Source: Spongiactinospora sp. TRM90649 (GTDB lineage: Bacteria; Actinomycetota; Actinomycetes; Streptosporangiales; Streptosporangiaceae). Taken from it: DNA of 64,000 bases. Under the pieces are notes generated by a model. It saw only the letters and a program-made list of their open reading frames with translations. It was not told where the DNA came from and ran no database searches. Made by a program: the position numbers and the translations under genes. Below, piece after piece: positions 17,530 to 26,085 of the stretch. Every line of letters starts with the position of its first letter. The first letter of the stretch is position 1. The stretch is taken from positions 62,001 to 126,000 of the forward strand of contig NZ_JARLTC010000035.1 in NCBI RefSeq assembly GCF_029382225.1, written 5' to 3'.

Positions 17530-19908
17530 TCAAAGTTCCGCATCGATCAGCTCGGCCAACCGGCCGGCGGTCGGGCGACTGTACAGCTCCTTCATCGGAA
17601 TCCGCAGCCCATGCTCCTTACGCAACCACCCGACCAGCCGCGCCATCGCCAACGAGTCGCCACCACAGGCGAAGAAGTCCGCGTCCCAACTCGCCGGCCC
17701 CCCACCAAGCGCCACCCCCCAGGCCCACCCCGCCAACTCCTCCGCCCGGCTCTCCCCTTCCTTCGCCGTTTGAGGGGTGGCGGTCGCGCAGGCGCTCAGG
17801 GCGGAGGTGTCCACCTTGCCGTTGGGGGTGAGGGGGATGCGGGGGACGATGGCCCATAGGGCCGGGACGGCGTATGCCGGGAGGACGGCGGTTGCCTTCT
17901 GGCGGACGTCGTCCAGCAGGTCGGGGGGTATGTGGCCGGGGCGGGCGGACGGGACCAGGGCGGCGAGGAGGCGTCGTGACTCGGCGTCTTCGCCGGTCAC
18001 CGTCACCACCGCGTCGCGGACTCGCGGGTGTGTGAGCAGCTGCCTGCGCACCTCCTCCAGCTCGATCCGGAATCCCCGGATCTTCACCTGCCGGTCGCGG
18101 CGGCCGAGGTAGCGCCAGCGGCCGAGCGCGTCCAGGCGGACCAGGTCGCCGGTCCGGTACGTGCGCTCGCCCGTGTCCGGCGCGGGCAGGCCGAAGGCGG
18201 CGGCGGTCTCCTCGGGGCGGCCGAGGTAGTCGAGGGCGAGGCCGTCGCCCGTGGCGTACAGCTCGCCGATGCCTCCCGGTGGCACCGGCAGGCCGTCGGC
18301 GTCGAGGGCCAGTGCGCCACCGCCCGCGATCGGTGTGCCGATGGGCAGCGGGTCCGCGATGTCGTCCGGGCCGCGTACGTGGTGGGCGGTGGTGAACGTG
18401 GTGTTCTCGGTCGGGCCGTAGCCGTTGGTCACCCGCAGGCCCGGCCACCGGGTGAGCAGTGCGCGCACCCGTTCGGGCGGCACCACGTCGCCGCCGGTCA
18501 GCACGTGCCGCACTCCCGCGAAGCCCTCGGGGGCGAGATCGACCATCAGGCGGAACAGGCCGGAGGTCAGCCAGAGCACGGTGACGCCCCGTTCGGCGAG
18601 GAACGCCGCTAGCTCGGGCGGCGACGGTGCCACGTCGGGGTAGACCTCGACGCAGCCTCCGGCGGTGAGCGGGGCGAAGATCTCCAGTGTGGAGGCGTCG
18701 AAGGACAGCGGCGCGAGCCGCAGCATCCGCTCGCCGGGCCCGCACGCCGCGACCGCGTGCGGGCCGGGCGGTACCAGGCGCGTCACCGCCCGCCGTGGAA
18801 CGCGAACCCCCTTGGGCCCTCCGGTGGAACCGGACGTGAAGGCGACATAGGCGACGGCCTCGGGCGCGGGCGAGGGGGATGCGGCGGGTGGGAGGGCGGT
18901 GAAGGGGTGTGGGGGGAAGGGGGGCCGGTCGGGTGGGGTGAGGGGGGTGCAGGGGGGTGGGGACAGGGCGGCGAGGTGCGCCGATTGGTCGTGGGTGGGG
19001 GCCAGGACGGCGGTGGAGGTGGCGAATGTGAGTAGGGCTCGCAGTCTGGCTTCGGGGAGGGTGGGGTCGAGGCCGGTGTAGGCGGCGCCGAGGCGGAGGG
19101 CGGCCAGGACCGCGACGATCTCGGCCGTGCCGCGTGGGAGGGCGATGGCGACCGTGGCGCCCGCCGTCACTCCGGCCGCGGACAGGGCGTCGGCCTGCGT
19201 GTGCACCGCCGCCAGCAGGCCCGCGTAGTCCAGGGTCCGGCCGTCGGCGTCGCGTACGGCGGGGGCCGAAGGCCAGGTTCGCGCCACCGTCGCGATCAGG
19301 TCCCACAGGTCGGTGCCGGAGTCCACGTCCGGCCCATTGCGTACGGCCAGCAGCCGCCGCGCCTGCCCCGGCGAGATGGTGCGGACCGTGCGCAGCGGGC
19401 CGTCCCCCGCCAGTTCGATCAGTGCCGTGTCCAGCGAGTCCAGCAGGTCGGCGGCCTCCGCCCGGGTCAGGTCTCCTGCGGAGGCGTCGAGCACCATCGT
19501 CGGATGCTCCCCGCTCCCGAGCAGGAGGACCGGCGGGTGCTCATCATCAAGGTCGTCGCAGGGGACCACGCACAGGAAGGCGCGGGCCGGGCCCGTGCCC
19601 GCCGCGCCGGTGACGGCCGCGCGCACCGAGGCCAGGTAGTCGCCGATGGCCAGGTGCCCGGCGACCACGCACCGCACGGTGAGCGGCCCGCCGTCATCGG
19701 CGGAGAGCCCGATCGGCAGGTCGGTGACCCCGGTACGGCGGGCCAGCACCACGGCCCACGCCCCGAGCAGCACCGTCGTGGTGTCGAGGCCGTGCCGGCC
19801 GGCGGTGTCGTGCCAGGCCCGCACCGCCCGCTCCGACAGGGAGGCCGTGACGCGCGTCCTGCCCTCCCGCCCGCCCCCCGGCAGGTCGGTCGGCAGGAAC
19901 CGGGTCAT
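17530..19908 (-). CDS. NRPS: C-terminal-half condensation domain - adenylation - carrier
   Basis: 792 aa from ATG 19908 (ATGA overlap with the upstream NRPS gene). Residues ~1-185 match only the second half of a condensation domain (latch-type start around TTTVLLGAWAVVLARRTG); there is no HHxxxDG, so this part cannot catalyse condensation alone. The A domain (~200-700) has FTSGSTGGPKG, LSFDASTLEIF, NGYGPTENTTF, TYRTGDLVRLD, FKIRGFRIELEEV-like and A10 Lys in TPNGKVD. A long Pro-rich insert (near 18870-18990) sits between A2 and A3. The hand-read code is D-A-L-W-L-G-G-T-F-K, close to the common valine code D-A-F-W-I-G-G-T-F-K. The PCP at the end has a canonical CGGDSLAMARL. Confidence 0.88.
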   Translation of the reverse strand: MTRFLPTDLPGGGREGRTRVTASLSERAVRAWHDTAGRHGLDTTTVLLGAWAVVLARRTGVTDLPIGLSADDGGPLTVRCVVAGHLAIGDYLASVRAAVTGAAGTGPARAFLCVVPCDDLDDEHPPVLLLGSGEHPTMVLDASAGDLTRAEAADLLDSLDTALIELAGDGPLRTVRTISPGQARRLLAVRNGPDVDSGTDLWDLIATVARTWPSAPAVRDADGRTLDYAGLLAAVHTQADALSAAGVTAGATVAIALPRGTAEIVAVLAALRLGAAYTGLDPTLPEARLRALLTFATSTAVLAPTHDQSAHLAALSPPPCTPLTPPDRPPFPPHPFTALPPAASPSPAPEAVAYVAFTSGSTGGPKGVRVPRRAVTRLVPPGPHAVAACGPGERMLRLAPLSFDASTLEIFAPLTAGGCVEVYPDVAPSPPELAAFLAERGVTVLWLTSGLFRLMVDLAPEGFAGVRHVLTGGDVVPPERVRALLTRWPGLRVTNGYGPTENTTFTTAHHVRGPDDIADPLPIGTPIAGGGALALDADGLPVPPGGIGELYATGDGLALDYLGRPEETAAAFGLPAPDTGERTYRTGDLVRLDALGRWRYLGRRDRQVKIRGFRIELEEVRRQLLTHPRVRDAVVTVTGEDAESRRLLAALVPSARPGHIPPDLLDDVRQKATAVLPAYAVPALWAIVPRIPLTPNGKVDTSALSACATATPQTAKEGESRAEELAGWAWGVALGGGPASWDADFFACGGDSLAMARLVGWLRKEHGLRIPMKELYSRPTAGRLAELIDAEL

Positions 19909-21434
19909 CGGGCCCGCCCGGGGAAGGCGAGCAGGTCGACGGTGCGCCGCACCAGGGCCGTGACCGTCTCCGGGGCGTAATGGTCGGTGCTGAACTTGAT
20001 CGTGAAGACCAGGGAGTCGTCGATCACGTCGCCCTCCAGCATCAGCCGGTAGGGCTCGGCCTGCTCGGGCGAGCGCATCCCGCGCGGCGGCAGTTCGGCC
20101 GGGCGCAGCCGCCCGGACCTGCGCTCGTTCAGCCGGGCGAACTGCCCCCGGAAGTTCATCCTGACCAGGCTGCTCGGCAGCGACCGCAGCTCGGTGCGGC
20201 CCCCCGTGAAGCGCAGCGCGTCGAAGGAGAACCGCTCGGCGGGCACCCGGGCGAGGTCGGCGGTGGCCTGGTCCCACCAGGAGTCCGGCTGCGCGCGGCG
20301 GAACACGATCGGGTAGGTCGCCTGGAGGTAGCCGATGGTCCTGGTGAGGTCGTGCGCCTCCTCCAGTTCGTCGCGGGAGTGGTGGTAGGCGTCCACGCTG
20401 ACGGCGGGCAGCGAGAACCGCTCGGCGATGGCGGTCGCCGCCGCCGCCGTCAGCGCGGAGTCCACGCCGAGGCCCTCGGCGGCGCAGCGGGCGCGCAGCC
20501 GCGCGTAGTCGCCGGGGGCGAGGGCGCCGGACTCGGTGGTCATGCTCGGCAGCCGCGCCGCACCGGAGCGTTCGATCGGCACGGGCGTGACGAGGTCCCA
20601 GGACGCCCCGGCCCACTCGGCGCACGCGGCGGCGGCGCGCGGGCCCTTCAGCCAGTCCGCGACGGCCGCCGCGTAGTGCGCGGGCTGCGCGGGCCGGGCC
20701 CCGGAGGGCTCGGCGCCTTCGGTGCCGAACAGCAGTTCCTCCAGGTCGTCGGCGAGCACGCCGATGGAGTAGCCGTCCAGGGTGAGGTGGTGCACGGCGA
20801 CCTGGAACAGCGCGGGGCCGGGCAGCCAGGCGGCGGAGAGCACCGCGCCCGTGGCCAGCTCGTGGTGGCGCTGGCAGGCGGCGAGCGCGGCGGGGGCCTG
20901 GTCGGGGCCGATGTCCAGGACGGTCAGCGGGAGGCCGGGGATGCCGGGCAGGACCTCGGCCGCCGCCCCCCCGCGCCCGTCGAGCAGGTAGGCGGTGCGC
21001 AGCGCCTCGTGGCGCGCGGCGAGCGCGGCCAGGGCCTCGGCCAGGCGGTCGTGGGTGAGGTCGCCGGGGAGCCGGAACACCCAGCCCAGGTTGAAGTGGT
21101 CGGGCCGGGTGAACCGGTTGCCCACCCAGCGGGCCTGGGTCGGCAGCAGGGGGACGCGGGTGCGGCCCGCCCGCGTCTCGCCGCCGGTCTCGGTCTGTTC
21201 CCGTGGCGCGCCGGCCGTGACGCGCCGCAGGATCCCGCCGAACGTGCGGCCCGCCAGGACGTCCCTGGGGCCCATCGTCACCCCGGCGCGCCGTAACCGG
21301 GCGACCATGCGGGCGATGAGCAGGGAGTCGCCGCCGGAGAGGAAGAAGTCGCTGGCGTCGTCGGGCTCCCGGCCCAGGGCGTCGCGCCAGGCGTCCCGCA
21401 GCGTCTGAGCGACGTCGCCGGAGGTGGTCAGCAT
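19905..21434 (-). CDS. NRPS: carrier - epimerization-like condensation-superfamily didomain
   Basis: 509 aa from ATG 21434, 1 bp after the GT2 stop. PCP ~5-75 with canonical LSGGDSLLIARM. The rest (~90-505) belongs to the condensation superfamily and has HHLTLDG. Its flanking motifs are of the epimerization class: LLPTQARWV near the start with HFNLGW, DLTRTIGYLQATYP (compare the E-domain DLSRTVGWF-YP motif) and VRMNFRGQF (compare FNYLGQF). The E-domain EGHGRE motif, carrying the catalytic Glu, aligns to YHHSRD, so racemisation may be lost or altered. There is no adenylation domain; its carrier must be loaded in trans. Likely the first carrier of the assembly line. Confidence 0.85.
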   Translation of the reverse strand: MLTTSGDVAQTLRDAWRDALGREPDDASDFFLSGGDSLLIARMVARLRRAGVTMGPRDVLAGRTFGGILRRVTAGAPREQTETGGETRAGRTRVPLLPTQARWVGNRFTRPDHFNLGWVFRLPGDLTHDRLAEALAALAARHEALRTAYLLDGRGGAAAEVLPGIPGLPLTVLDIGPDQAPAALAACQRHHELATGAVLSAAWLPGPALFQVAVHHLTLDGYSIGVLADDLEELLFGTEGAEPSGARPAQPAHYAAAVADWLKGPRAAAACAEWAGASWDLVTPVPIERSGAARLPSMTTESGALAPGDYARLRARCAAEGLGVDSALTAAAATAIAERFSLPAVSVDAYHHSRDELEEAHDLTRTIGYLQATYPIVFRRAQPDSWWDQATADLARVPAERFSFDALRFTGGRTELRSLPSSLVRMNFRGQFARLNERRSGRLRPAELPPRGMRSPEQAEPYRLMLEGDVIDDSLVFTIKFSTDHYAPETVTALVRRTVDLLAFPGRAR

Positions 21435-21435
21435 G

Positions 21436-22293
21436 TCATCTCGCTTTCGCAGGCAGGCAGCGTCCGGTCAGGTGAACGACGTTGAGGACGCGGTTGGTCA
21501 GCCGGATGATCGGCCGGACGCCGGGGGCCGGGCGGGTCACCTCGCGGACGATCTCCGAAACGGACGGCGATTCGCCCCGGTGACGTCCCGCGCCGAACGC
21601 GTCGGTCACGGCCCGCCCGAAGCCCTTGCTGTTGCGGTGCACGATCACCAGGGAAGGTACGAAGTGGACGTCGAGCCCGAGCTTGGCCAGGTCGTCCACG
21701 AGACGGTTGTCACCGCCGGGGCCGGTCACGGACATGCCGCCCGCCGCGAGGAACGCGTCGCGCCACACCGCGCCGTTGCCGCCCGCGAAGAACGCGACCC
21801 GCTGCCCCGCGCCAAGGCCCCGGTAACGCTGCTGGTAGCGCGCCTGCCGGGCCTGGGAGACGAGGCCCGAGTCGAACGGCAGCACCCGGCCGGTGATGCC
21901 GCCCCGGTCGGGGGTCAGCTCCTCGGAGATCCGGGTCAGCCAGTCGGCCCTGGGCAGCGCGTCGTCGTCGAGGAACGCGAGCACGGGGGAGACGGCCAGC
22001 TCGGCGGCGCGGCAGCGCGAACGGGTCGCGCCGATCGGCCGGGGGTTGCGGATCAGCCGGGTGCGCAGGCCGGGCACGGCGGCGGCGTCGGAGATCCGGG
22101 GGCGGGAGCCGTCGTCCACGATGACGACCTCGTGCAGCAGCCGGGTGTCGCACTCGGCCAGGGCGTGCAGGCAGCGGCGCAGGTCGCGGAAGCGGTCGCG
22201 GCTCGGCACGATCACGGTGATCGGCCCTCCGGAGGACGCGGGAGCGGGCCCGGTGCTCAGCCGTGCGACGGGCGCGACCATTGGTCTCTCCAT
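21436..22293 (-). CDS. Family 2 glycosyltransferase
   Basis: 285 aa from ATG 22293; a second in-frame ATG at 22281 has GGAGAG 4 nt upstream and could be used. GT-A fold: nucleotide-binding start ITVIVPSRDRFRDL, EVVIVDDGS, and the metal-binding FLDDDALP. AFFAGGNGAVWRDAFLAAGG is the acceptor/ED-type region. Soluble, with a basic C-terminus. It overlaps the deacetylase gene by 37 bp (25 with the shorter start). A glycosyltransferase paired with a NodB deacetylase suggests transfer of an N-acetylhexosamine followed by deacetylation; donor and acceptor are inferred only. Confidence 0.88.
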   Translation of the reverse strand: MERPMVAPVARLSTGPAPASSGGPITVIVPSRDRFRDLRRCLHALAECDTRLLHEVVIVDDGSRPRISDAAAVPGLRTRLIRNPRPIGATRSRCRAAELAVSPVLAFLDDDALPRADWLTRISEELTPDRGGITGRVLPFDSGLVSQARQARYQQRYRGLGAGQRVAFFAGGNGAVWRDAFLAAGGMSVTGPGGDNRLVDDLAKLGLDVHFVPSLVIVHRNSKGFGRAVTDAFGAGRHRGESPSVSEIVREVTRPAPGVRPIIRLTNRVLNVVHLTGRCLPAKAR

Positions 22294-22988
22294 TCCCGGC
22301 AGAGGGACGGCCAGTGGCGTTCGTGGCCGACCGGCAGGCAGGTGCGGCGAATCAGGTGCGGGGCCGTGGCCCAGGGCAGCGGGGCGGCCTTGACCGTGCC
22401 GAAGGCCAGGGATCCGGACGGCACGACCCCCGAAGCGGTGGGCGGCAGGCCGTATGGGTAGGCCAGCGGCGGGGCGGGACCGCCGAGGCGTTCGGCGACC
22501 TCGCCCAGCGAGCCGCCGATCTCCGCGGCCTGCTCGGCGGCCGTCAGCTCGGGCAGCTTGCGGTGGGTGGTCGTGTGCGCGCCGATCCGGTGCCCGGCCG
22601 CGCCGAGCGCGGCCAGCTCGGGCCAGGTCAGCGCGGCGTCCCGGTGGGCCGGGTCGCCCGCGCGGCCGGTGATGGCGAAGAACACCGCCCGCGCGCCGTA
22701 CCGGTCGAGCACCGGGACGGCGTGCTCCAGCGTGTCGCGGTGCCCGTCGTCGAAGGTGATCAGCACGGTGGGCTCGCCGGGCGGCGGGCCGTCCAGGGCG
22801 GCGGGGTCGAGCGGCGGCCCGTACAGGTCGAACACCGTGGCCAGGCCCTCGGCGAAGGCGCGCGGGGTCAGCGACGTGTAGTGGTCGAGCTCCGGATGGA
22901 CGTGGTGGAAGTAGAGGACCAGCGGCCAGCCGGGGGCCGAGCCGGTGACCGCGAAGGACATCTCCTGTGGGAAGGTCGTCGCGGGCAC
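22257..22988 (-). CDS. Polysaccharide deacetylase (NodB/CE4) family protein
   Basis: 243 aa from GTG 22988, with GGAGGTGA right upstream overlapping the preceding stop. NodB motifs: TFDDGH (motif 1, Asp pair), GAHTTTHRKLPEL (motif 2, HxxxH metal site) and PLAYPYG (motif 3). There is no signal peptide, unlike peptidoglycan deacetylases, so it acts in the cytoplasm on a small glycoside or carrier-bound sugar. Sitting between the dehydrogenase fusion and the GT2 in the NRPS operon, it is a candidate for unmasking an amine on the glycosylated product, as in other GT plus deacetylase pairs. Confidence 0.85.
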   Translation of the reverse strand: MPATTFPQEMSFAVTGSAPGWPLVLYFHHVHPELDHYTSLTPRAFAEGLATVFDLYGPPLDPAALDGPPPGEPTVLITFDDGHRDTLEHAVPVLDRYGARAVFFAITGRAGDPAHRDAALTWPELAALGAAGHRIGAHTTTHRKLPELTAAEQAAEIGGSLGEVAERLGGPAPPLAYPYGLPPTASGVVPSGSLAFGTVKAAPLPWATAPHLIRRTCLPVGHERHWPSLCREWRDQWSRPSHG

Positions 22989-22992
22989 GCCG

Positions 22993-24393
22993 TCACCTCC
23001 ACCCCAGCGCGTCGGCGACTCCGGGGGCCACCGAGATGCCCTCGCGGCGGGCGCGAGCGGTGCCCGCGGCCTCCTTCTGGTCGGGGAAGTAGGGCATCGG
23101 CGGGTCGCCCGCGTAGCCGTCCGCGACGGCCTCGCGCAGCGCGTCCACCAGCTTGCCCGGGGCGGTGAGCCCGAAGGCGTCGAGCGACAGGCCGATGAAG
23201 AGCTGGCTGGCGTTCATCGGCTGCTCGGGGTGTTTGCGCTGCTTGGCGACGAGCGGACTGATGGTCTGACCGGCCAGCATCCCGGCCAGGACCTCGGCCA
23301 TGATGGTCACGCCCAGCCCCTTGTAACCGCCGAAGACCGGCACGGATCCGCCCCGTTCCAGGTCGGCGGGGTCGGTCGTGGGGCGGCCCTCCCGGTCGAG
23401 CAGCCAGTCGGGCGGGATGCCCTCGCCCCGGTAGGCGGCGTCGCGGATCTTGCCGAGCGCGACCACCCCGGTGGCGAAGTCGACCACGAACGGCTCGTCG
23501 CCGTCGGCGGGGGTGACCATGCAGACGGCGTTGCTGCCGAGCGTTGGGCGCACCGCGCCGGGCGCGGCCAGGCTCGGGCCGGAGATGTTGTAGAGCAGGC
23601 CGATGACGCGCCGCCGCTGGAAGGGCCACCGGTAGGCGGCCATCATCCCGACGTGGTTGTTGCCGTGCACGGCGACCGCCGCGACGCCCAGTTCGGCGGC
23701 CTTGGCCGCGCACCACTCGGCCGCGCGGGCCGCCGCCACCTGGCCGAAACCGGCGCGTGCGTCGATCCTGGCGGTCGCGCCGCGCTCGGTGACGACCGGC
23801 TCGGCGGCAGGGTCGATGCCGCCCTTCTCGACGCGCTCCAGGTAGGTGGGCAGCAGGCCGACGCCGTGCGAGTGGTGGCCGCGCACGTCGGCCTCGACCA
23901 GCACGTCGGCCACCAGGCCCGCCGTGCCGGAGTCGGCGCCCGCGCCGCGCAGCGCGGTGACCGCGCGGTCGCGCACCTCGCCGGACGGCATGCGCAGCTC
24001 CGCCGGAGCGGCGGCCGGGGCGGGCTCGGGGACCAGCGCGCCCCGCGCCAGCACGTACACGCGGTCGGCGAGTGCCCGCCGCTCGGCGCTCACCTCGGTG
24101 CACATCAGGACGGTCGTCAGCCCCGCCGTCCGGCGCCTGGCCAGCAGCGCCGACAGGTGCTCGGCGGGCACGAGGTCGGCGTCGTCCATGATCAGCGCGT
24201 TGCCGCGCACCTCGCCGAAGCGGGGCCGCAGCCTGCCGCGCAGCACCGCGCCGAGCACGCTCTTGCCCGACCCTCGGGCGGCCTGGACGATCACGGTCGC
24301 GCCGGGCGGCACGTCGAGATCGGCCCCCCGCAGGATGACCACCTCGTCGTCGCGCCCGCCGACCGCGACCACGAGATCACGAAGGCTCAGCAT
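22993..24393 (-). CDS. Fusion of a mini ABC-ATPase module with an Ldh-family (malate/L-lactate) dehydrogenase
   Basis: 466 aa from ATG 24393 (ATGA overlap with the MFS gene). Residues ~1-122 are ABC-like: VILRGADLDVPPGA, a Walker A GSGKS (41-45), a Walker B-like NALIMDDAD (65-73) and the typical end ADRVYVLARGALV. The helical subdomain with Q-loop and LSGGQ is missing and the H-loop His is replaced (LMCTEV). Residues ~135-466 are a full-length Ldh-2/MDH oxidoreductase: GHHSHGVG with the catalytic His, HGNNHVGM and FGGYKGLG. ATG 23991 (Met135) has GGAG 6 nt upstream, so a separate 332-aa dehydrogenase may also be made. Ldh-2 enzymes reduce 2-oxo acids or oxidise 2-hydroxy acids; the ABC stub's role is unknown. 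Confidence 0.85.
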   Translation of the reverse strand: MLSLRDLVVAVGGRDDEVVILRGADLDVPPGATVIVQAARGSGKSVLGAVLRGRLRPRFGEVRGNALIMDDADLVPAEHLSALLARRRTAGLTTVLMCTEVSAERRALADRVYVLARGALVPEPAPAAAPAELRMPSGEVRDRAVTALRGAGADSGTAGLVADVLVEADVRGHHSHGVGLLPTYLERVEKGGIDPAAEPVVTERGATARIDARAGFGQVAAARAAEWCAAKAAELGVAAVAVHGNNHVGMMAAYRWPFQRRRVIGLLYNISGPSLAAPGAVRPTLGSNAVCMVTPADGDEPFVVDFATGVVALGKIRDAAYRGEGIPPDWLLDREGRPTTDPADLERGGSVPVFGGYKGLGVTIMAEVLAGMLAGQTISPLVAKQRKHPEQPMNASQLFIGLSLDAFGLTAPGKLVDALREAVADGYAGDPPMPYFPDQKEAAGTARARREGISVAPGVADALGWR

Positions 24394-25655
24394 CAGGTGG
24401 CCACCTCCGCCGGGCGCGGCCCCACCGTGCGGGGGTGACGCGCGGTCAGGTGCGCGCTGAGCAGGCTCCCGCCACTGATCAGCACGAGCAGCACGATCCA
24501 GCCGACCGACCCCAGGTCGGTGATGAGGAAGGTGACGAGCACCGGCCCGACCGCCTTGGTGGCGGAGTCGCCGAGCGCGAACACGGCCAGGTAGCGCCCC
24601 CGCAGGTGCTCCCGGGCCAGGCCGATGGAGACCGTCCACTCCCCGGCGGAGGCCGACAGCTCGGCGATGGAGTGCAGCACCACCGCGACGGCCATCACCG
24701 CGATCGCCACGTAGAGACCGGCGTACTGGGCGAGCACGTAGGCCGCCGCCGCGAGGGCGAAGGTCAGCGCCGCGCGCCGGTAGACCGGCCCGACGTCGGC
24801 CGGGCCGGACAGCCCCCGGGTGGCCCGCACCTGGAACAGCACGACCATCACGGTGTTGGCGGTGAACAGCACGCCCACCATGGCCTGCGGGATCGTGGTG
24901 TGGTGCACCAGCCACAGCGGCATGCCCACGATGAAGGCGTTGCCGTGCAGCAGCACCAGCGCGTTGAGCCCGGCCAGGCCCACGTAGCGCCAGTCGGACA
25001 GCACCTCGCGGTAGCCGCCGCGCGCGGCGGGCTCGCCGTCCTTGGGGGCGGGGACGGCCTTCGGCGGGGGCGCGGCGATGGCCGTCACCAGGATCGCCGC
25101 CACCACGAACGTCAGCACGTCGAGCACGATGGCGACGATGTAGGCCGGGCGGGTGCCGATGCCGAGCACGATGGCGGCGAGCAGGCCGCCCGCGCCGTAC
25201 CCGGCGTTGCGGATCGACCGGTTGAAGGCCAGCAGCCGGTTGCGGGTCTCGCCCTCGGCGATCTGCGCGATGAAGGCGTGCTTGGCGGGCCGTCCGGTGG
25301 CGTCGGCCATCTGCGCCAGCAGGACGGCGGCGACCAGCAGGGCGAAGCCGTCGGCCAGGATGTAACCGGCGACGCCGACGGAGGCCAGCACGAACGCGCC
25401 GATCACCACCGGCTTGGCGCCGATCCGGTCGACCAGCGCGCCGCCGACCGGCACCAGCGCCACGCCGACCAGACCGGCGATGCTCATGGCCAGGCCCACC
25501 ATCACCGGGCTGAGTTTGATCATCTGGGTGAAGTAGATGATCACCAGGGGCAGCATCAGGCCGGTGCCGAGCGAGTCGACCACGGCGACCCAGGCCCACC
25601 TGCGCACCGCGGGGACGTCGGGCAGGCCGACCAGTCTTCCGAGTAAGCCGGTCAT
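24393..25655 (-). CDS. MFS transporter, probable product exporter
   Basis: 420 aa from ATG 25655, 1 bp after the VOC gene stop. About twelve hydrophobic helices with the DHA1-type start (AWVAVVDSLGTGLMLPLVII) and a central loop near residue 200 (PPPKAVPAPKDGEPAARG). The family motif A region is seen in GGALVDRIGAKPVVIG. Position inside the biosynthetic operon suggests export and self-protection. Confidence 0.9.
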   Translation of the reverse strand: MTGLLGRLVGLPDVPAVRRWAWVAVVDSLGTGLMLPLVIIYFTQMIKLSPVMVGLAMSIAGLVGVALVPVGGALVDRIGAKPVVIGAFVLASVGVAGYILADGFALLVAAVLLAQMADATGRPAKHAFIAQIAEGETRNRLLAFNRSIRNAGYGAGGLLAAIVLGIGTRPAYIVAIVLDVLTFVVAAILVTAIAAPPPKAVPAPKDGEPAARGGYREVLSDWRYVGLAGLNALVLLHGNAFIVGMPLWLVHHTTIPQAMVGVLFTANTVMVVLFQVRATRGLSGPADVGPVYRRAALTFALAAAAYVLAQYAGLYVAIAVMAVAVVLHSIAELSASAGEWTVSIGLAREHLRGRYLAVFALGDSATKAVGPVLVTFLITDLGSVGWIVLLVLISGGSLLSAHLTARHPRTVGPRPAEVAT

Positions 25656-25656
25656 G

Positions 25657-26085
25657 TCACCACTCCGCTGGCACGCTGGGGTCCCGCTGGATGAACTCCA
25701 GGCGGTTCCCCGAGTTGTCATGGGCGTAGAAGCGGCGGTGGCCGGGGAAGTTGTCGTCCCACGTGACCTCGACGCCACCGGCGGTCAGCCGCTCGGCCAG
25801 CTCGTCCAGGGCGGCCACGCGGATGCCCGGGTGGGCCTTGCGGGCGGGCCGGAAGTCGCCCTCCACGCCCAGGTGGATCTCCAGGGTGTCGGCCCGCACC
25901 CACAGGCCGCCCCGGGCCGCCAGGACCGGCGGCTTGGGGATCTCGGTCATCCCCAGCAGGCCGACGTAGAACGCCCGGCAGGCGTCCTCGCTGTCCGCGG
26001 CGATGGCGAGCTGCACATGGTGCAGGCTGTAGCCGAAGGGGGACTCATGGTCGGGGCCGTAGCCCTGGTCGGAAATCGGGCTCAT
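25657..26085 (-). CDS. VOC (glyoxalase/dioxygenase-fold) protein
   Basis: 142 aa from ATG 26085, overlapping the sulfotransferase stop (ATGA). Two beta-alpha-beta-beta-beta units of the vicinal-oxygen-chelate fold: the first begins with YSLHHVQLAIAADS (metal His in HHVQL) and ends near the LEIHLG strand. The second ends with NRLEFIQRD (metal Glu). Metal ligands of the type found in glyoxalase I, epimerases and extradiol enzymes appear present. Subfamilies differ widely, so the reaction is not assigned; it could be a lyase, epimerase or resistance protein in this pathway. Confidence 0.8.
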   Translation of the reverse strand: MSPISDQGYGPDHESPFGYSLHHVQLAIAADSEDACRAFYVGLLGMTEIPKPPVLAARGGLWVRADTLEIHLGVEGDFRPARKAHPGIRVAALDELAERLTAGGVEVTWDDNFPGHRRFYAHDNSGNRLEFIQRDPSVPAEW

